A stretch of 20,802 nucleotides of DNA from an uncultured Oscillospiraceae bacterium (GTDB taxonomy: Bacteria > Bacillota > Clostridia > Oscillospirales > Oscillospiraceae): assembly GCA_934646175.1 (NCBI GenBank), contig CAKUEI010000023.1, positions 1 to 20,802 on the forward strand, in the 5' to 3' direction. Below, piece after piece: positions 1-6,625 of the stretch. The notes beneath the pieces are model-generated. The model did no database searches and was not told the DNA's origin. It saw only the letters and a program-made list of their open reading frames with translations. Position numbers and translations under genes: made by a program. Position 1 is the first letter of the stretch, and every line of letters begins with the position of its first letter.

Positions 1-512
1 GTCCCGACCGCGGAATTCCAGATCATGCTTCCGCCAAACGCCTGCACGATCGTGCGGGTGGGAACCAGCATGATGCCACCGTCATTCTTGACGCCGCCAG
101 AAACATACAGATACCGGCCGTTGGCCTCGATATACTGCTTGCCGGCCGTAGCCTTCAGGGTGAGCTTTTCCGTCTTTACCGTCACGGTGCTGCCGCTGGC
201 GGAAATTGCCGCCGCCGGCTCCATCGCAGTGGAGAGCGCACGCAGGGAAACGTAACTGATCCCGCCGTACATACGCTCGTGCATATCCGTACGGATCGGG
301 ACCGAATCGATCGTGACAAAAGAAGGTTCGGCGCTCGTCGTTTCCACTGTCTCTTCTGCCGCCAGCAGCGGAGAGTCCGTGGCCGCCAGTTTGGCAGTCG
401 CCGTCTCCGGTCCGTTCACCGCCTCTGATTTGACTGATGCGCCTACCAGAGTCAGCGACGCAAACCCACAGAGAAGCAGGGCAGCGATTCGCTTGCTACA
501 AATAATACTCAC
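1..512 (-). CDS. Exported protein with copper-amine-oxidase-like stalk domain (partial, C-terminus outside window)
   Basis: Reading the minus strand from a GTG at 512 gives about 170 residues that run off the window at base 1. The N-terminus has basic residues (SKR) followed by a hydrophobic stretch (IAALLLCGFASLTLVGAS), as in a Sec signal peptide. A low-complexity Ala/Thr/Glu linker follows, then a segment with the features of a copper amine oxidase N-terminal-like (stalk) domain: 'GGISYVSLRALSTAM', 'YLYVSGGVK' and 'MLVPTRTIVQAFGG'. In clostridia such domains are often fused to cell-wall hydrolases, but the catalytic part, if any, is not visible here. The start is uncertain. The AAAAAGGA sequence sits only one base before the GTG, while the in-frame ATG 22 codons upstream lies inside the predicted -10 element and would not be transcribed. 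Domain family is well supported; the function is not known. Confidence 0.75.
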   Translation of the reverse strand, partial: MSIICSKRIAALLLCGFASLTLVGASVKSEAVNGPETATAKLAATDSPLLAAEETVETTSAEPSFVTIDSVPIRTDMHERMYGGISYVSLRALSTAMEPAAAISASGSTVTVKTEKLTLKATAGKQYIEANGRYLYVSGGVKNDGGIMLVPTRTIVQAFGGSMIWNSAVG

Positions 513-558
513 GTCCTTTTTCTTGGGATTTACAAAAATAACAAAAGCACAACAACGT

Positions 559-584
559 TGTAACTTTTGTAACCGCATTGTAAC
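559..584. promoter_or_regulatory. Three TGTAAC half-sites, candidate OmpR-family (WalR/PhoP-like) operator
   Basis: TGTAAC occurs at 559-564, 568-573 and 579-584 on the plus strand. The second and third copies are separated by five bases (CGCAT), which fits the WalR consensus TGTWAH-N5-TGTWAH. Read on the other strand the same array is GTTACA repeats, five of six bases from a PhoP-box half-site. The array covers the -10 and the predicted transcription start of the stalk-domain gene, a position expected to repress. The repeats are seen directly; the regulator is inferred. Confidence 0.5.
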
Positions 585-605
585 TTATATTCTACCCACT
601 TTCAA
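577..605 (-). promoter_or_regulatory. Sigma-A-type promoter of the stalk-domain gene
   Basis: On the minus strand TTGAAA (600-605) and TACAAT (577-582) are separated by exactly 17 bases. Transcription would start near 570, about 55-60 bases before the GTG at 512. The -10 element overlaps one of the TGTAAC repeats. Confidence 0.65.
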
Positions 606-681
606 GCGTCATTATTACCAGTCATTCCCTTGCCCTCTTGTGCACTTTCTCAGAAATCTTCCTGAAATTCAAAAGTAACTA

Positions 682-709
682 TTGACTTTATGAGAATTCC
701 TGCTATAAT
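682..709 (+). promoter_or_regulatory. Promoter of tRNA-Ser
   Basis: TTGACT (682-687) and TATAAT (704-709) are 16 bases apart. A TG at 701-702 makes this an extended -10. Initiation is expected near 716, about 30 bases before the mature 5' end of the tRNA. Confidence 0.8.
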
Positions 710-746
710 AAACGATGCTGTTCGTCCGACTCGGGACAGCCCATCT

Positions 747-837
747 GGAGAGATGGCTGAGTGGTCGAAGGCGCACGATTGGAAATCGTGTGTGCGTTGA
801 TAGCGTACCGAGGGTTCGAATCCCTCTCTCTCCGCCA
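747..837 (+). tRNA. tRNA-Ser(GGA)
   Basis: The acceptor stem GGAGAGA (747-753) pairs with TCTCTCC (827-833). It is followed by discriminator G834 and an encoded CCA (835-837). The anticodon stem CACGA/TCGTG encloses the loop TTGGAAA, giving anticodon GGA at 781-783, which reads UCC and UCU serine codons. The long variable arm is typical of a class II tRNA such as tRNA-Ser. The T arm has the GGTTCGAATCC consensus. It is preceded by its own promoter and followed at once by an intrinsic terminator. Confidence 0.96.
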
Positions 838-840
838 AAA

Positions 841-867
841 GCCAAGGACTTTGTCCTTGGCTTTTTT
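841..867 (+). terminator. Intrinsic terminator after tRNA-Ser
   Basis: A perfect 9-bp stem GCCAAGGAC/GTCCTTGGC (841-849 and 853-861) with a TTT loop is followed by six T residues (862-867). It lies only 10 bases before the rsmA ribosome binding site. Confidence 0.93.
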
Positions 868-892
868 CATAGCATCAAAGGAGGACACCGTC

Positions 893-1750
893 GTGGATCT
901 TTGCAACATTCAGGACATTAAGGAACTGCTTGGCCGCCATGGGTTCCACTTTTCCAAATCCATGGGGCAGAATTTTCTGATCGAGCGCTGGGTCCCCCAG
1001 GACATCGCAGAGGCCGCCATGCTGGACGAGGGCTGCGGCGTGCTGGAGATCGGGCCGGGCATCGGCCCCCTGACCGTGCAGCTGGCCCGCCGGGCGGGCA
1101 AGGTGGTGGCCGTGGAGCTGGACCGCTCCCTCCTCCCCGTGCTGGAAGAGACCTTGGGAGAGCTTCCCAACGTCTCCGTTCTGCCGGGAGATATTCTGAA
1201 GCTGGACCTTGACGAGGTGGTCTCCTGCTCCTTTCCCTCCCTCACGCCGGTAGTTTGTGCCAATTTACCATATAATATTACGACGCCAGTCCTGTCCGCT
1301 CTGTTGGACTGCGGGAAATTTGCCCGCATCACCGTGATGATCCAGCGGGAGGTGGCCCAGCGGATCTGCGCCGAGCCGGGCTCCTCCGATTATGGCGCCT
1401 TCTCCATCTACTGCCAGTATCATGCCGACTGCGAGCTTTTGTTCGAGGTCCCCCCCTCCTGCTTCCTCCCCGCGCCGAAGGTGACCTCCGCCGTGCTGCG
1501 AATGACGCCGCGGCAGCAGCCCCCGGTGCCGGTTCAGGACGAAGCCATGTTCTTCCGGGTGGTGAAGGCCTCCTTCGCCATGCGGCGGAAAACTCTGGTG
1601 AACGGTCTGGCCGCCGCTTTTCCTTTCAGCAAGCAGCAGCTCACGGAGGTACTGGCGGCCTGCGGACTGCCTGAAAACATTCGCGGCGAGCGGCTGTCCA
1701 TTGCGCAGTTTGCTCAATTATCCGATCAGATCGCCCTGCTTTTCCGCTGA
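893..1750 (+). CDS. rsmA: 16S rRNA (adenine(1518)-N6/adenine(1519)-N6)-dimethyltransferase RsmA/KsgA
   Basis: This 285-residue enzyme dimethylates two adjacent adenines in helix 45 of 16S rRNA with S-adenosylmethionine, a late step of 30S assembly. The GTG start at 893 is chosen because AAAGGAGG (878-885) stands 7 bases before it. Visible family motifs are GQNFL (residues 25-29), the SAM-binding LEIGPGIGPLT (51-61), VELDR (acidic ribose contact, 74-78) and the catalytic NLPY (124-127, followed by NITTPV). A basic C-terminal helical region (MRRKTLVNGL) matches the rRNA-binding part. Length is normal for KsgA. The gene follows the tRNA-Ser terminator with no space for an independent promoter, so expression probably depends on read-through from the tRNA promoter. 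Confidence 0.96.
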   Translation: MDLCNIQDIKELLGRHGFHFSKSMGQNFLIERWVPQDIAEAAMLDEGCGVLEIGPGIGPLTVQLARRAGKVVAVELDRSLLPVLEETLGELPNVSVLPGDILKLDLDEVVSCSFPSLTPVVCANLPYNITTPVLSALLDCGKFARITVMIQREVAQRICAEPGSSDYGAFSIYCQYHADCELLFEVPPSCFLPAPKVTSAVLRMTPRQQPPVPVQDEAMFFRVVKASFAMRRKTLVNGLAAAFPFSKQQLTEVLAACGLPENIRGERLSIAQFAQLSDQIALLFR

Positions 1751-1785
1751 ATCATCCAATCTCTCATGGAATGATGAAACGCATC

Positions 1786-1814
1786 TTGCATTTTCCTTAC
1801 CGTTCCCATACAAT
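1786..1814 (+). promoter_or_regulatory. Promoter of pckG
   Basis: TTGCAT (1786-1791) and TACAAT (1809-1814) are separated by 17 bases, each within one or two bases of the sigma-A consensus. Initiation is expected near 1821, leaving a leader of about 45 bases before the TTG start at 1865. Confidence 0.65.
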
Positions 1815-1864
1815 GGTTGATAGATTTTTACAGAAACAAAACTGATTTCAAGGAGGGAATCCGT

Positions 1865-3631
1865 TTGTCTTTCACAAAGAATCAGGCCGTTCTGGAATGG
1901 ATCCAGAAAATGGCCAGCATGACGCAGCCGGATCAGATCGTCTGGATCGACGGAAGTGAGGCCCAGCTGGATCAGCTGCGGGACGAAGCCGTCGCTTCCG
2001 GTGAGATGATCCGCCTCAACCAGGAAAAGCTCCCCGGTTGCTATCTGCACCGCACGGCGGTCAATGATGTGGCCCGTGTGGAGGACCGCACCTTCATCTG
2101 CTGCCGCAAGGAAGAGGATGCCGGCCCCACCAATCACTGGATGGCGCCCCAGGAGATGTATGAAAAGCTGAACAAGCTCTTCACCGGTTCCATGAAGGGG
2201 CGCACTATGTATGTGATCCCCTATTCCATGGGCGTGGTCGGCTCTCCCTTTGCCAAATACGGCATTGAGCTGACCGATTCCATCTACGTGGTGCTGAATA
2301 TGGCCATTATGACCCGGGTGGGCCTTCCCGTGCTGGAGGCGCTGGGCGATTCCGCCGACTATGTGAAGGGTCTGCACGCCACGGCGGATCTGGACGCGGA
2401 AAACCGCTATATCGTCCACTTCCCCGAGGACAACACCATCATGTCTGTCAACTCCGCTTACGGCGGCAACGTTCTGCTGGGCAAGAAGTGCTTCGCTCTG
2501 CGCATCGCCTCCTTCCTGGGCCGGAACGAGGGCTGGATGGCCGAGCACATGCTGATCCTCGGCATTCAGAATCCCAAGGGTGATGTGCGCTATCTCTCCG
2601 CCGCCTTCCCCTCCGCCTGCGGCAAGACCAATCTGGCCATGCTGATCCCCCCCGAGGGCTATCGGAAGGACGGCTGGAAGGTCTGGTGCGTGGGCGACGA
2701 CATCGCCTGGATCCGTCCCGGCGCAGATGGCCGACTGTGGGCCATGAATCCGGAATACGGCTTCTTCGGTGTCGCCCCCGGCACCAACGAGAAGTCCAAC
2801 CCCAACGCCCTTGCCACCACCCGCAAAGGCACCATCTTCACCAACGTCGCCCACAATCTGGACGACAACACCGTCTGGTGGGAGGGGCTGGACAAAAACC
2901 CGCCCAAGCACGCGGAAAACTGGAAGGGCGAACCGTGGGACGGCACGACTTCAACGGAAAAGGGCGCCCACCCCAACAGCCGCTTTACCGCCCCCGCCAA
3001 GAACTGCCCCTGCATCTCCCCTGAGTTTGAAAGTCCCACCGGTGTCCCCCTGTCCGCCATCATCTTCGGCGGGCGCCGCGCCAAGACCGCGCCGCTGGTC
3101 TATCAGTCCCGCAGCTGGCAGCACGGCGTGTTCGTCGGCTCCATCATGGCCTCTGAGACTACAGCTGCCGCCGCCGGCGCCGTGGGCGTGGTCCGCCGCG
3201 ACCCCATGGCTATGCTCCCCTTCTGCGGCTATCATATGGGCGACTACTGGCAGCACTGGCTGGATATGGGCCACTCGGTGAAGCATCTGCCCAAGATCTT
3301 CAACGTCAACTGGTTCCGCACGGACGAGGAAGGGCACTTCCTATGGCCGGGCTTCGGTGATAACCTGCGTGTGCTGGAATGGATCATGAAGCGCTGCTTC
3401 GACGAGGCGGACGCTCAGGGCTCCCCCATCGGCTACCTCCCCTATCCCGAGGACATCAATCTGGAAGGTTCCAGCGTTTCCGAGGAGACGCTGAAGGAGC
3501 TGCTCACTGTGGATCGCAGCCTCTGGAAGGAAGAGACAAAGGGCATCCGCGAATTCTACCAGAAGTTCGGCGATAAGCTCCCCTCCGCGCTCTCTGACGA
3601 GCTGAATACCTTGGAACGCAATCTCGATTAA
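1865..3631 (+). CDS. pckG: Phosphoenolpyruvate carboxykinase (GTP-dependent)
   Basis: The 588-residue cytosolic enzyme interconverts oxaloacetate + GTP and PEP + CO2 + GDP, in gluconeogenesis or in the reverse direction for anaplerosis in fermenters. It belongs to the GTP class: the P-loop FPSACGKTNLAM (residues 248-259) contains the reactive cysteine C252 typical of that class, and VGDDIAW (276-282), NPEYGFFGVAPGTN and RFTAPAKNCPC follow in order. The start is TTG at 1865, since AAGGAGGG (1850-1857) lies 7 bases upstream. An in-frame TTG at 1817 has no ribosome binding site and lies before the expected transcription start. The gene has its own promoter and terminator, so it is a single-gene unit. 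Length matches the family (about 590-620). Confidence 0.96.
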   Translation: MSFTKNQAVLEWIQKMASMTQPDQIVWIDGSEAQLDQLRDEAVASGEMIRLNQEKLPGCYLHRTAVNDVARVEDRTFICCRKEEDAGPTNHWMAPQEMYEKLNKLFTGSMKGRTMYVIPYSMGVVGSPFAKYGIELTDSIYVVLNMAIMTRVGLPVLEALGDSADYVKGLHATADLDAENRYIVHFPEDNTIMSVNSAYGGNVLLGKKCFALRIASFLGRNEGWMAEHMLILGIQNPKGDVRYLSAAFPSACGKTNLAMLIPPEGYRKDGWKVWCVGDDIAWIRPGADGRLWAMNPEYGFFGVAPGTNEKSNPNALATTRKGTIFTNVAHNLDDNTVWWEGLDKNPPKHAENWKGEPWDGTTSTEKGAHPNSRFTAPAKNCPCISPEFESPTGVPLSAIIFGGRRAKTAPLVYQSRSWQHGVFVGSIMASETTAAAAGAVGVVRRDPMAMLPFCGYHMGDYWQHWLDMGHSVKHLPKIFNVNWFRTDEEGHFLWPGFGDNLRVLEWIMKRCFDEADAQGSPIGYLPYPEDINLEGSSVSEETLKELLTVDRSLWKEETKGIREFYQKFGDKLPSALSDELNTLERNLD

Positions 3632-3644
3632 GTCTTTCTGCTTT

Positions 3645-3685
3645 ACAGGCGTATCTCCTATGGAGATGCGCCTGTTTCCTTTTTC
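3645..3685 (+). terminator. Intrinsic terminator after pckG
   Basis: ACAGGCGTATCTCC pairs with GGAGATGCGCCTGT (14 bp with one G-T pair, TAT loop, 3645-3675), followed by TTCCTTTTT. Confidence 0.92.
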
Positions 3686-3723
3686 TCCGGCGGCGCATAG
3701 GATACCGCAAAGGAGGAATCTCT

Positions 3724-4464
3724 ATGCCCATCATCTACCTCTCGCCGTCCACGCAGGAAAAGAACCTGTTTGTGAACGGCGGTACAGAAGAGGAATACAT
3801 GAATAAGATCGCCGATGCCATGGAGCCTTATCTCACTTCGTCTGGCATCCGCTACGTCCGCAATACGCCGGACATGACCGCAGCCTCTTCCATCCGCGCG
3901 TCCAATGCCGGGCAGTATGACCTTCACCTGGCCCTTCACTCCAACGCCGCGCCGGAGGGCCGCTACGGGCAGGTACAGGGCTCTGTGGTCTTCTACTATC
4001 CCGGCTCGGAGCGGGGCAGGCGTGCCGCCGAGATCGTCGCGGAAAATCTACGATCCATCTATCCCCAGCCTCAGCTGGTCCGTGCAGAGCCCACCACCGC
4101 TATCGGCGAGGTGCGGCAAGTGCGCGCGCCGTCGGTCTTCATCGAATTTGCTTTTCACGACAATGTAAATGACGCAAACTGGATCAAAAACAATATCGAG
4201 CTAATCGCCCAAAACGTGGTGCTCTCCCTGACGGAATATTTCGGCATTCCCTTCCTGACCCCCGTTCCCGCCCGGGCCGCCATAGTGGACATAGGCTGGG
4301 GTCACCTAAATATCCGCAGCCGTCCCGACCGAAACGCGCCCATTCTGGCCCAGGCAGCGGACGGCGCGCGGCTGACGATCCTGAATCAGTGGCAAAACTG
4401 GTATCTGGTGCAGTTTGACCACTTGATCGGATACGTTTTTCAGGACTATGTGACCCTGGTCTGA
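3724..4464 (+). CDS. Amidase_3-like cell-wall hydrolase with C-terminal bacterial SH3 domain
   Basis: This 246-residue protein resembles zinc N-acetylmuramoyl-L-alanine amidases (Amidase_3, CwlD/AmiC type), which cut the bond between MurNAc and the peptide stem. Visible family elements are the GGTEEEYMNKIADAM helix with the glutamate zinc ligand (E23 or E24), the second zinc histidine in LALHSNA (H72) and the catalytic glutamate in VFIEFAFHDN (E141). The usual first ligand motif (GHGG near the N-terminus) is absent and is replaced by LSPSTQEKN. Residues about 185-246 form a bacterial SH3 domain (LNIRSRPD, NWYLVQF, GYVFQDYV) that probably binds the wall. There is no signal peptide. AAAGGAGG (3709-3716) supports the ATG. 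The next gene starts 11 bases after the stop, so both are one unit. Activity is an inference because of the missing histidine. Confidence 0.8.
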   Translation: MPIIYLSPSTQEKNLFVNGGTEEEYMNKIADAMEPYLTSSGIRYVRNTPDMTAASSIRASNAGQYDLHLALHSNAAPEGRYGQVQGSVVFYYPGSERGRRAAEIVAENLRSIYPQPQLVRAEPTTAIGEVRQVRAPSVFIEFAFHDNVNDANWIKNNIELIAQNVVLSLTEYFGIPFLTPVPARAAIVDIGWGHLNIRSRPDRNAPILAQAADGARLTILNQWQNWYLVQFDHLIGYVFQDYVTLV

Positions 4465-4475
4465 GGTGCTGCGGC

Positions 4476-5756
4476 ATGGAGATCTACATCGTCCGGCCGG
4501 GCGACACCACCGAAAAAATTGCCGCGCAGTTTCAGGTTCCCCTCTCCTTTCTGCTGACCGATAACCGCATTCCGGAGCCAAACCAGTTGGTTCCGGGGCA
4601 GGCTCTGGTGATCCGCTTTCCGCTGGAGACCTATACGGTCCGACCGGGCGACACGCTGTTTTCCGTCGCCGCCCGGTTCGGGCTGACCCTCCGGCAGCTT
4701 TACCGCAGAAACCCTATCTTGAACGGAGAGCCCACCGTTTACCCCGGACAGGTGCTGATCCTTTTCCTTCGTGAGCCGGTCGAAAAGCCGTTTTTGTCTG
4801 TCAACGGATATGCCTATCCATACATTGGCGCGCAGCTGCTCAGGCAGGTTCTCCCCTTCCTTAGTTCCCTGACGCCGTTCACCTATGGGTTCCGGCCGGA
4901 CGGCGAACTAGTCGTACTGGATGATGCGCGCCTGCTGGCGGCAGCGGACACTGTGGGGACCGGCGCGCTGATGCATTTGTCCACCCTGACGGAAGGTGGT
5001 GGATTCTCCTCCGAGCTTGCCCACGCTCTCTTGCAGAATGACAGCGCCCAGGCCGCCCTGATCGACCGCATTCAGGACGTGATGCTGGAAAAGGGCTACG
5101 GCGGATTGGATGTTGACTTCGAGTACCTGCCCGCCACTGACGCGGAACCGTACGCCCGCTTTCTCGCGCGGCTGCGCAGCCGTCTTGCGCCCTTCGGTTT
5201 ACCGGTCATTACGGCGCTGGCGCCCAAAACCTCCGCTGCACAGCCGGGTCTTCTCTATGAAGGGCACGATTACACCTTGCTTGGCCGCGCGGCGGATCAA
5301 CTGCTGATGATGACGTACGAATGGGGCTACACCTACGGCCCGCCCATGGCGGTGGCTCCCCTGCCCAATGTGCGCCGGGTGGTGGACTATGCCGTTTCGG
5401 TAATAGAACCAAAGAAGCTGTGGCTCGGCATCCCCACTTACGGGTACGATTGGCCCCTCCCCTTCGTCCAGGGGCAGACCCGTGCCGTTTCCCTTTCCCC
5501 CGTTCAGGCGGTCGCGCTGGCCTGGCAGCATCACGCCGCCATTCTCTATGACGAGACGGCGCAGTCGCCCCATTTCTCATATCGGGCGGAGGACGGCACA
5601 GCGCATGAAGTCTGGTTTGAGGACGCCCGCAGCATCCGCGCCAAGCTGGCGCTTATCACGGAGTACGGCCTTTACGGCACGGGCTACTGGAACCTGATGC
5701 GGCCGTTTCCGCAGAACTGGCTGCTTCTGGACAGTCTTTTTACCCTGCGGGAATAA
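4476..5756 (+). CDS. LysM-GH18 spore-type peptidoglycan hydrolase (YaaH/SleL-like)
   Basis: The 426-residue protein starts with two LysM peptidoglycan-binding repeats (residues about 3-46 and 52-96, both opening with Y-x-V-R-P-G-D-T). A glycoside hydrolase family 18 barrel follows (about 105-420). The GH18 signature DxDxE is present as LDVDFE with catalytic acid E216, and MMTYEWGYTYGPP (278-290) and GIPTYGYDWPLP (318-329) match conserved strands of the YaaH/SleL group. These are N-acetylglucosaminidases acting on spore cortex fragments during germination in Bacillus. As in that group there is no signal peptide, which agrees with deposition on the spore from the mother cell. The start ATG has GAGGTG 7 bases upstream, overlapping the stop of the preceding amidase-like gene, so the two are probably translated from one mRNA. 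The spore role is inferred. Confidence 0.9.
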   Translation: MEIYIVRPGDTTEKIAAQFQVPLSFLLTDNRIPEPNQLVPGQALVIRFPLETYTVRPGDTLFSVAARFGLTLRQLYRRNPILNGEPTVYPGQVLILFLREPVEKPFLSVNGYAYPYIGAQLLRQVLPFLSSLTPFTYGFRPDGELVVLDDARLLAAADTVGTGALMHLSTLTEGGGFSSELAHALLQNDSAQAALIDRIQDVMLEKGYGGLDVDFEYLPATDAEPYARFLARLRSRLAPFGLPVITALAPKTSAAQPGLLYEGHDYTLLGRAADQLLMMTYEWGYTYGPPMAVAPLPNVRRVVDYAVSVIEPKKLWLGIPTYGYDWPLPFVQGQTRAVSLSPVQAVALAWQHHAAILYDETAQSPHFSYRAEDGTAHEVWFEDARSIRAKLALITEYGLYGTGYWNLMRPFPQNWLLLDSLFTLRE

Positions 5757-5797
5757 AAACGCGCCCGGCGGAAAATACCACCGGGCGCGTTGTTTAC
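5757..5797. terminator. Bidirectional terminator between convergent genes
   Basis: AACGCGCCCGGCGG (5758-5771) pairs with CCACCGGGCGCGTT (5778-5791) with one mismatch. On the minus strand the stem is followed by GTTTTTATT, a good U-tract for the TVP38-like gene; on the plus strand by the weaker TGTTTACTTTT. Confidence 0.85.
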
Positions 5798-5808
5798 TTT
5801 TATGGAAC

Positions 5809-6552
5809 TCAGCGGCTTGCGCTCTCTTCCTTTTTTCCGCTCATCTTCCCCTGGATTCCCTTCAGAAGGCTGATGACCTTTTTATGGAACACAGTCAGCA
5901 AGATCACGGCCGCCAGGAAAATTACGAACAGCAACACCGCAATGATGTACTCGCCGGCAATGACGCGGCTGCCCACTGCACACATGGCCAGAATTGGCAG
6001 AAAGCTCCCGCACCAGACCGCCGCGGTAAAGCCCTTCACTGTAAGGGCGGTCTGACAGGAAACGTAGGGCACGATCCCGTTGGGAAGCACCGGGATCAGG
6101 CAGGCCAGCGCCGTCATATACCCGGGGCAGCTGGAATTCTTGATAAAGTCCAGCTTGCTGGACTTTTTGCTGTCGATGGCGATCAGATCGGTGACGCCTT
6201 CTTTGAAGTGGCGCGCCACGCAGAACACGCAGACGTTGGATGCAATATAGGAAAGGTGGCAGATCAAAAATCCGCGCCAGACGCCGTACACGATCCCGGC
6301 GGCAAACTGGATGGGCATACCGGGAAGCACAATGGAGATCACCTGCAAAAACTGCAGAAGCGCGGTACAGATCATACCCTCCACACCAGCGCTTTCGTGC
6401 AGGTATGCTTCTATCGCCCCTTCGTCCCCCTGTTTCAGCACGTCAAAGAAGCCGGGCATCAGATGCACAAAGGCAAAATAGAACACGACCAGAACCAGAA
6501 CGATAATACCGGCCATCAGTAAAACGCGCAGTCCGTTCTTTTTCTTTTTCAA
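5809..6552 (-). CDS. TVP38/TMEM64 family membrane protein (VTT domain)
   Basis: The 247-residue protein has a lysine-rich N-terminus and about six hydrophobic segments. A central segment, LPGMPIQFAAGIVYGVW followed by a second hydrophobic stretch, and the later CLIPVLPNGIVPYV are the paired re-entrant motifs of the VTT (DedA-like, SNARE-associated) domain. Related proteins act in lipid scrambling or membrane homeostasis; the substrate here is unknown. I place the start at TTG 6552, since AAAGGAGG lies 7 bases upstream. The more distal ATG at 6582 lies at or before the predicted transcription start and overlaps no ribosome binding site. It is downstream of polC on the same strand with no terminator between, but has its own strong promoter. 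A lysine/glutamate-rich tail (KMSGKKEE) is cytoplasmic by the positive-inside rule. Confidence 0.88.
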   Translation of the reverse strand: MKKKKNGLRVLLMAGIIVLVLVVFYFAFVHLMPGFFDVLKQGDEGAIEAYLHESAGVEGMICTALLQFLQVISIVLPGMPIQFAAGIVYGVWRGFLICHLSYIASNVCVFCVARHFKEGVTDLIAIDSKKSSKLDFIKNSSCPGYMTALACLIPVLPNGIVPYVSCQTALTVKGFTAAVWCGSFLPILAMCAVGSRVIAGEYIIAVLLFVIFLAAVILLTVFHKKVISLLKGIQGKMSGKKEESASR

Positions 6553-6585
6553 CCTCCGGCCTCCTTTCAAGGACATAACCATATT

Positions 6586-6614
6586 ATTATGTTACACGCC
6601 GTCCATTTTGTCAA
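6586..6614 (-). promoter_or_regulatory. Promoter of the TVP38-like gene
   Basis: On the minus strand TTGACA (6609-6614, perfect) and CATAAT (6586-6591) are separated by exactly 17 bases. Initiation near 6579 places the transcript start just downstream of the ATG at 6582, which supports translation from TTG 6552. Confidence 0.85.
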
Positions 6615-6625
6615 GGCGCTTTGTC

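Noticed and set aside
512..580. In-frame ATG 22 codons upstream of the GTG of the stalk-domain gene as the true start
   Set aside because: That ATG lies within the predicted -10 element (TACAATG), so it would not be in the transcript, and it has no ribosome binding site.
1718..2911. Long minus-strand open frame opposite rsmA end and pckG
   Set aside because: Low-complexity Gly/His/Val/Asp-rich translation with no domain, lying antisense to conserved pckG; a shadow frame.
3696..3704. CATAGGATA resembling a sigma-K -10 element upstream of the amidase gene
   Set aside because: No matching -35, and the predicted start (about 3709-3711) would fall inside the ribosome binding site. It stays only as a weak hint for sporulation control.
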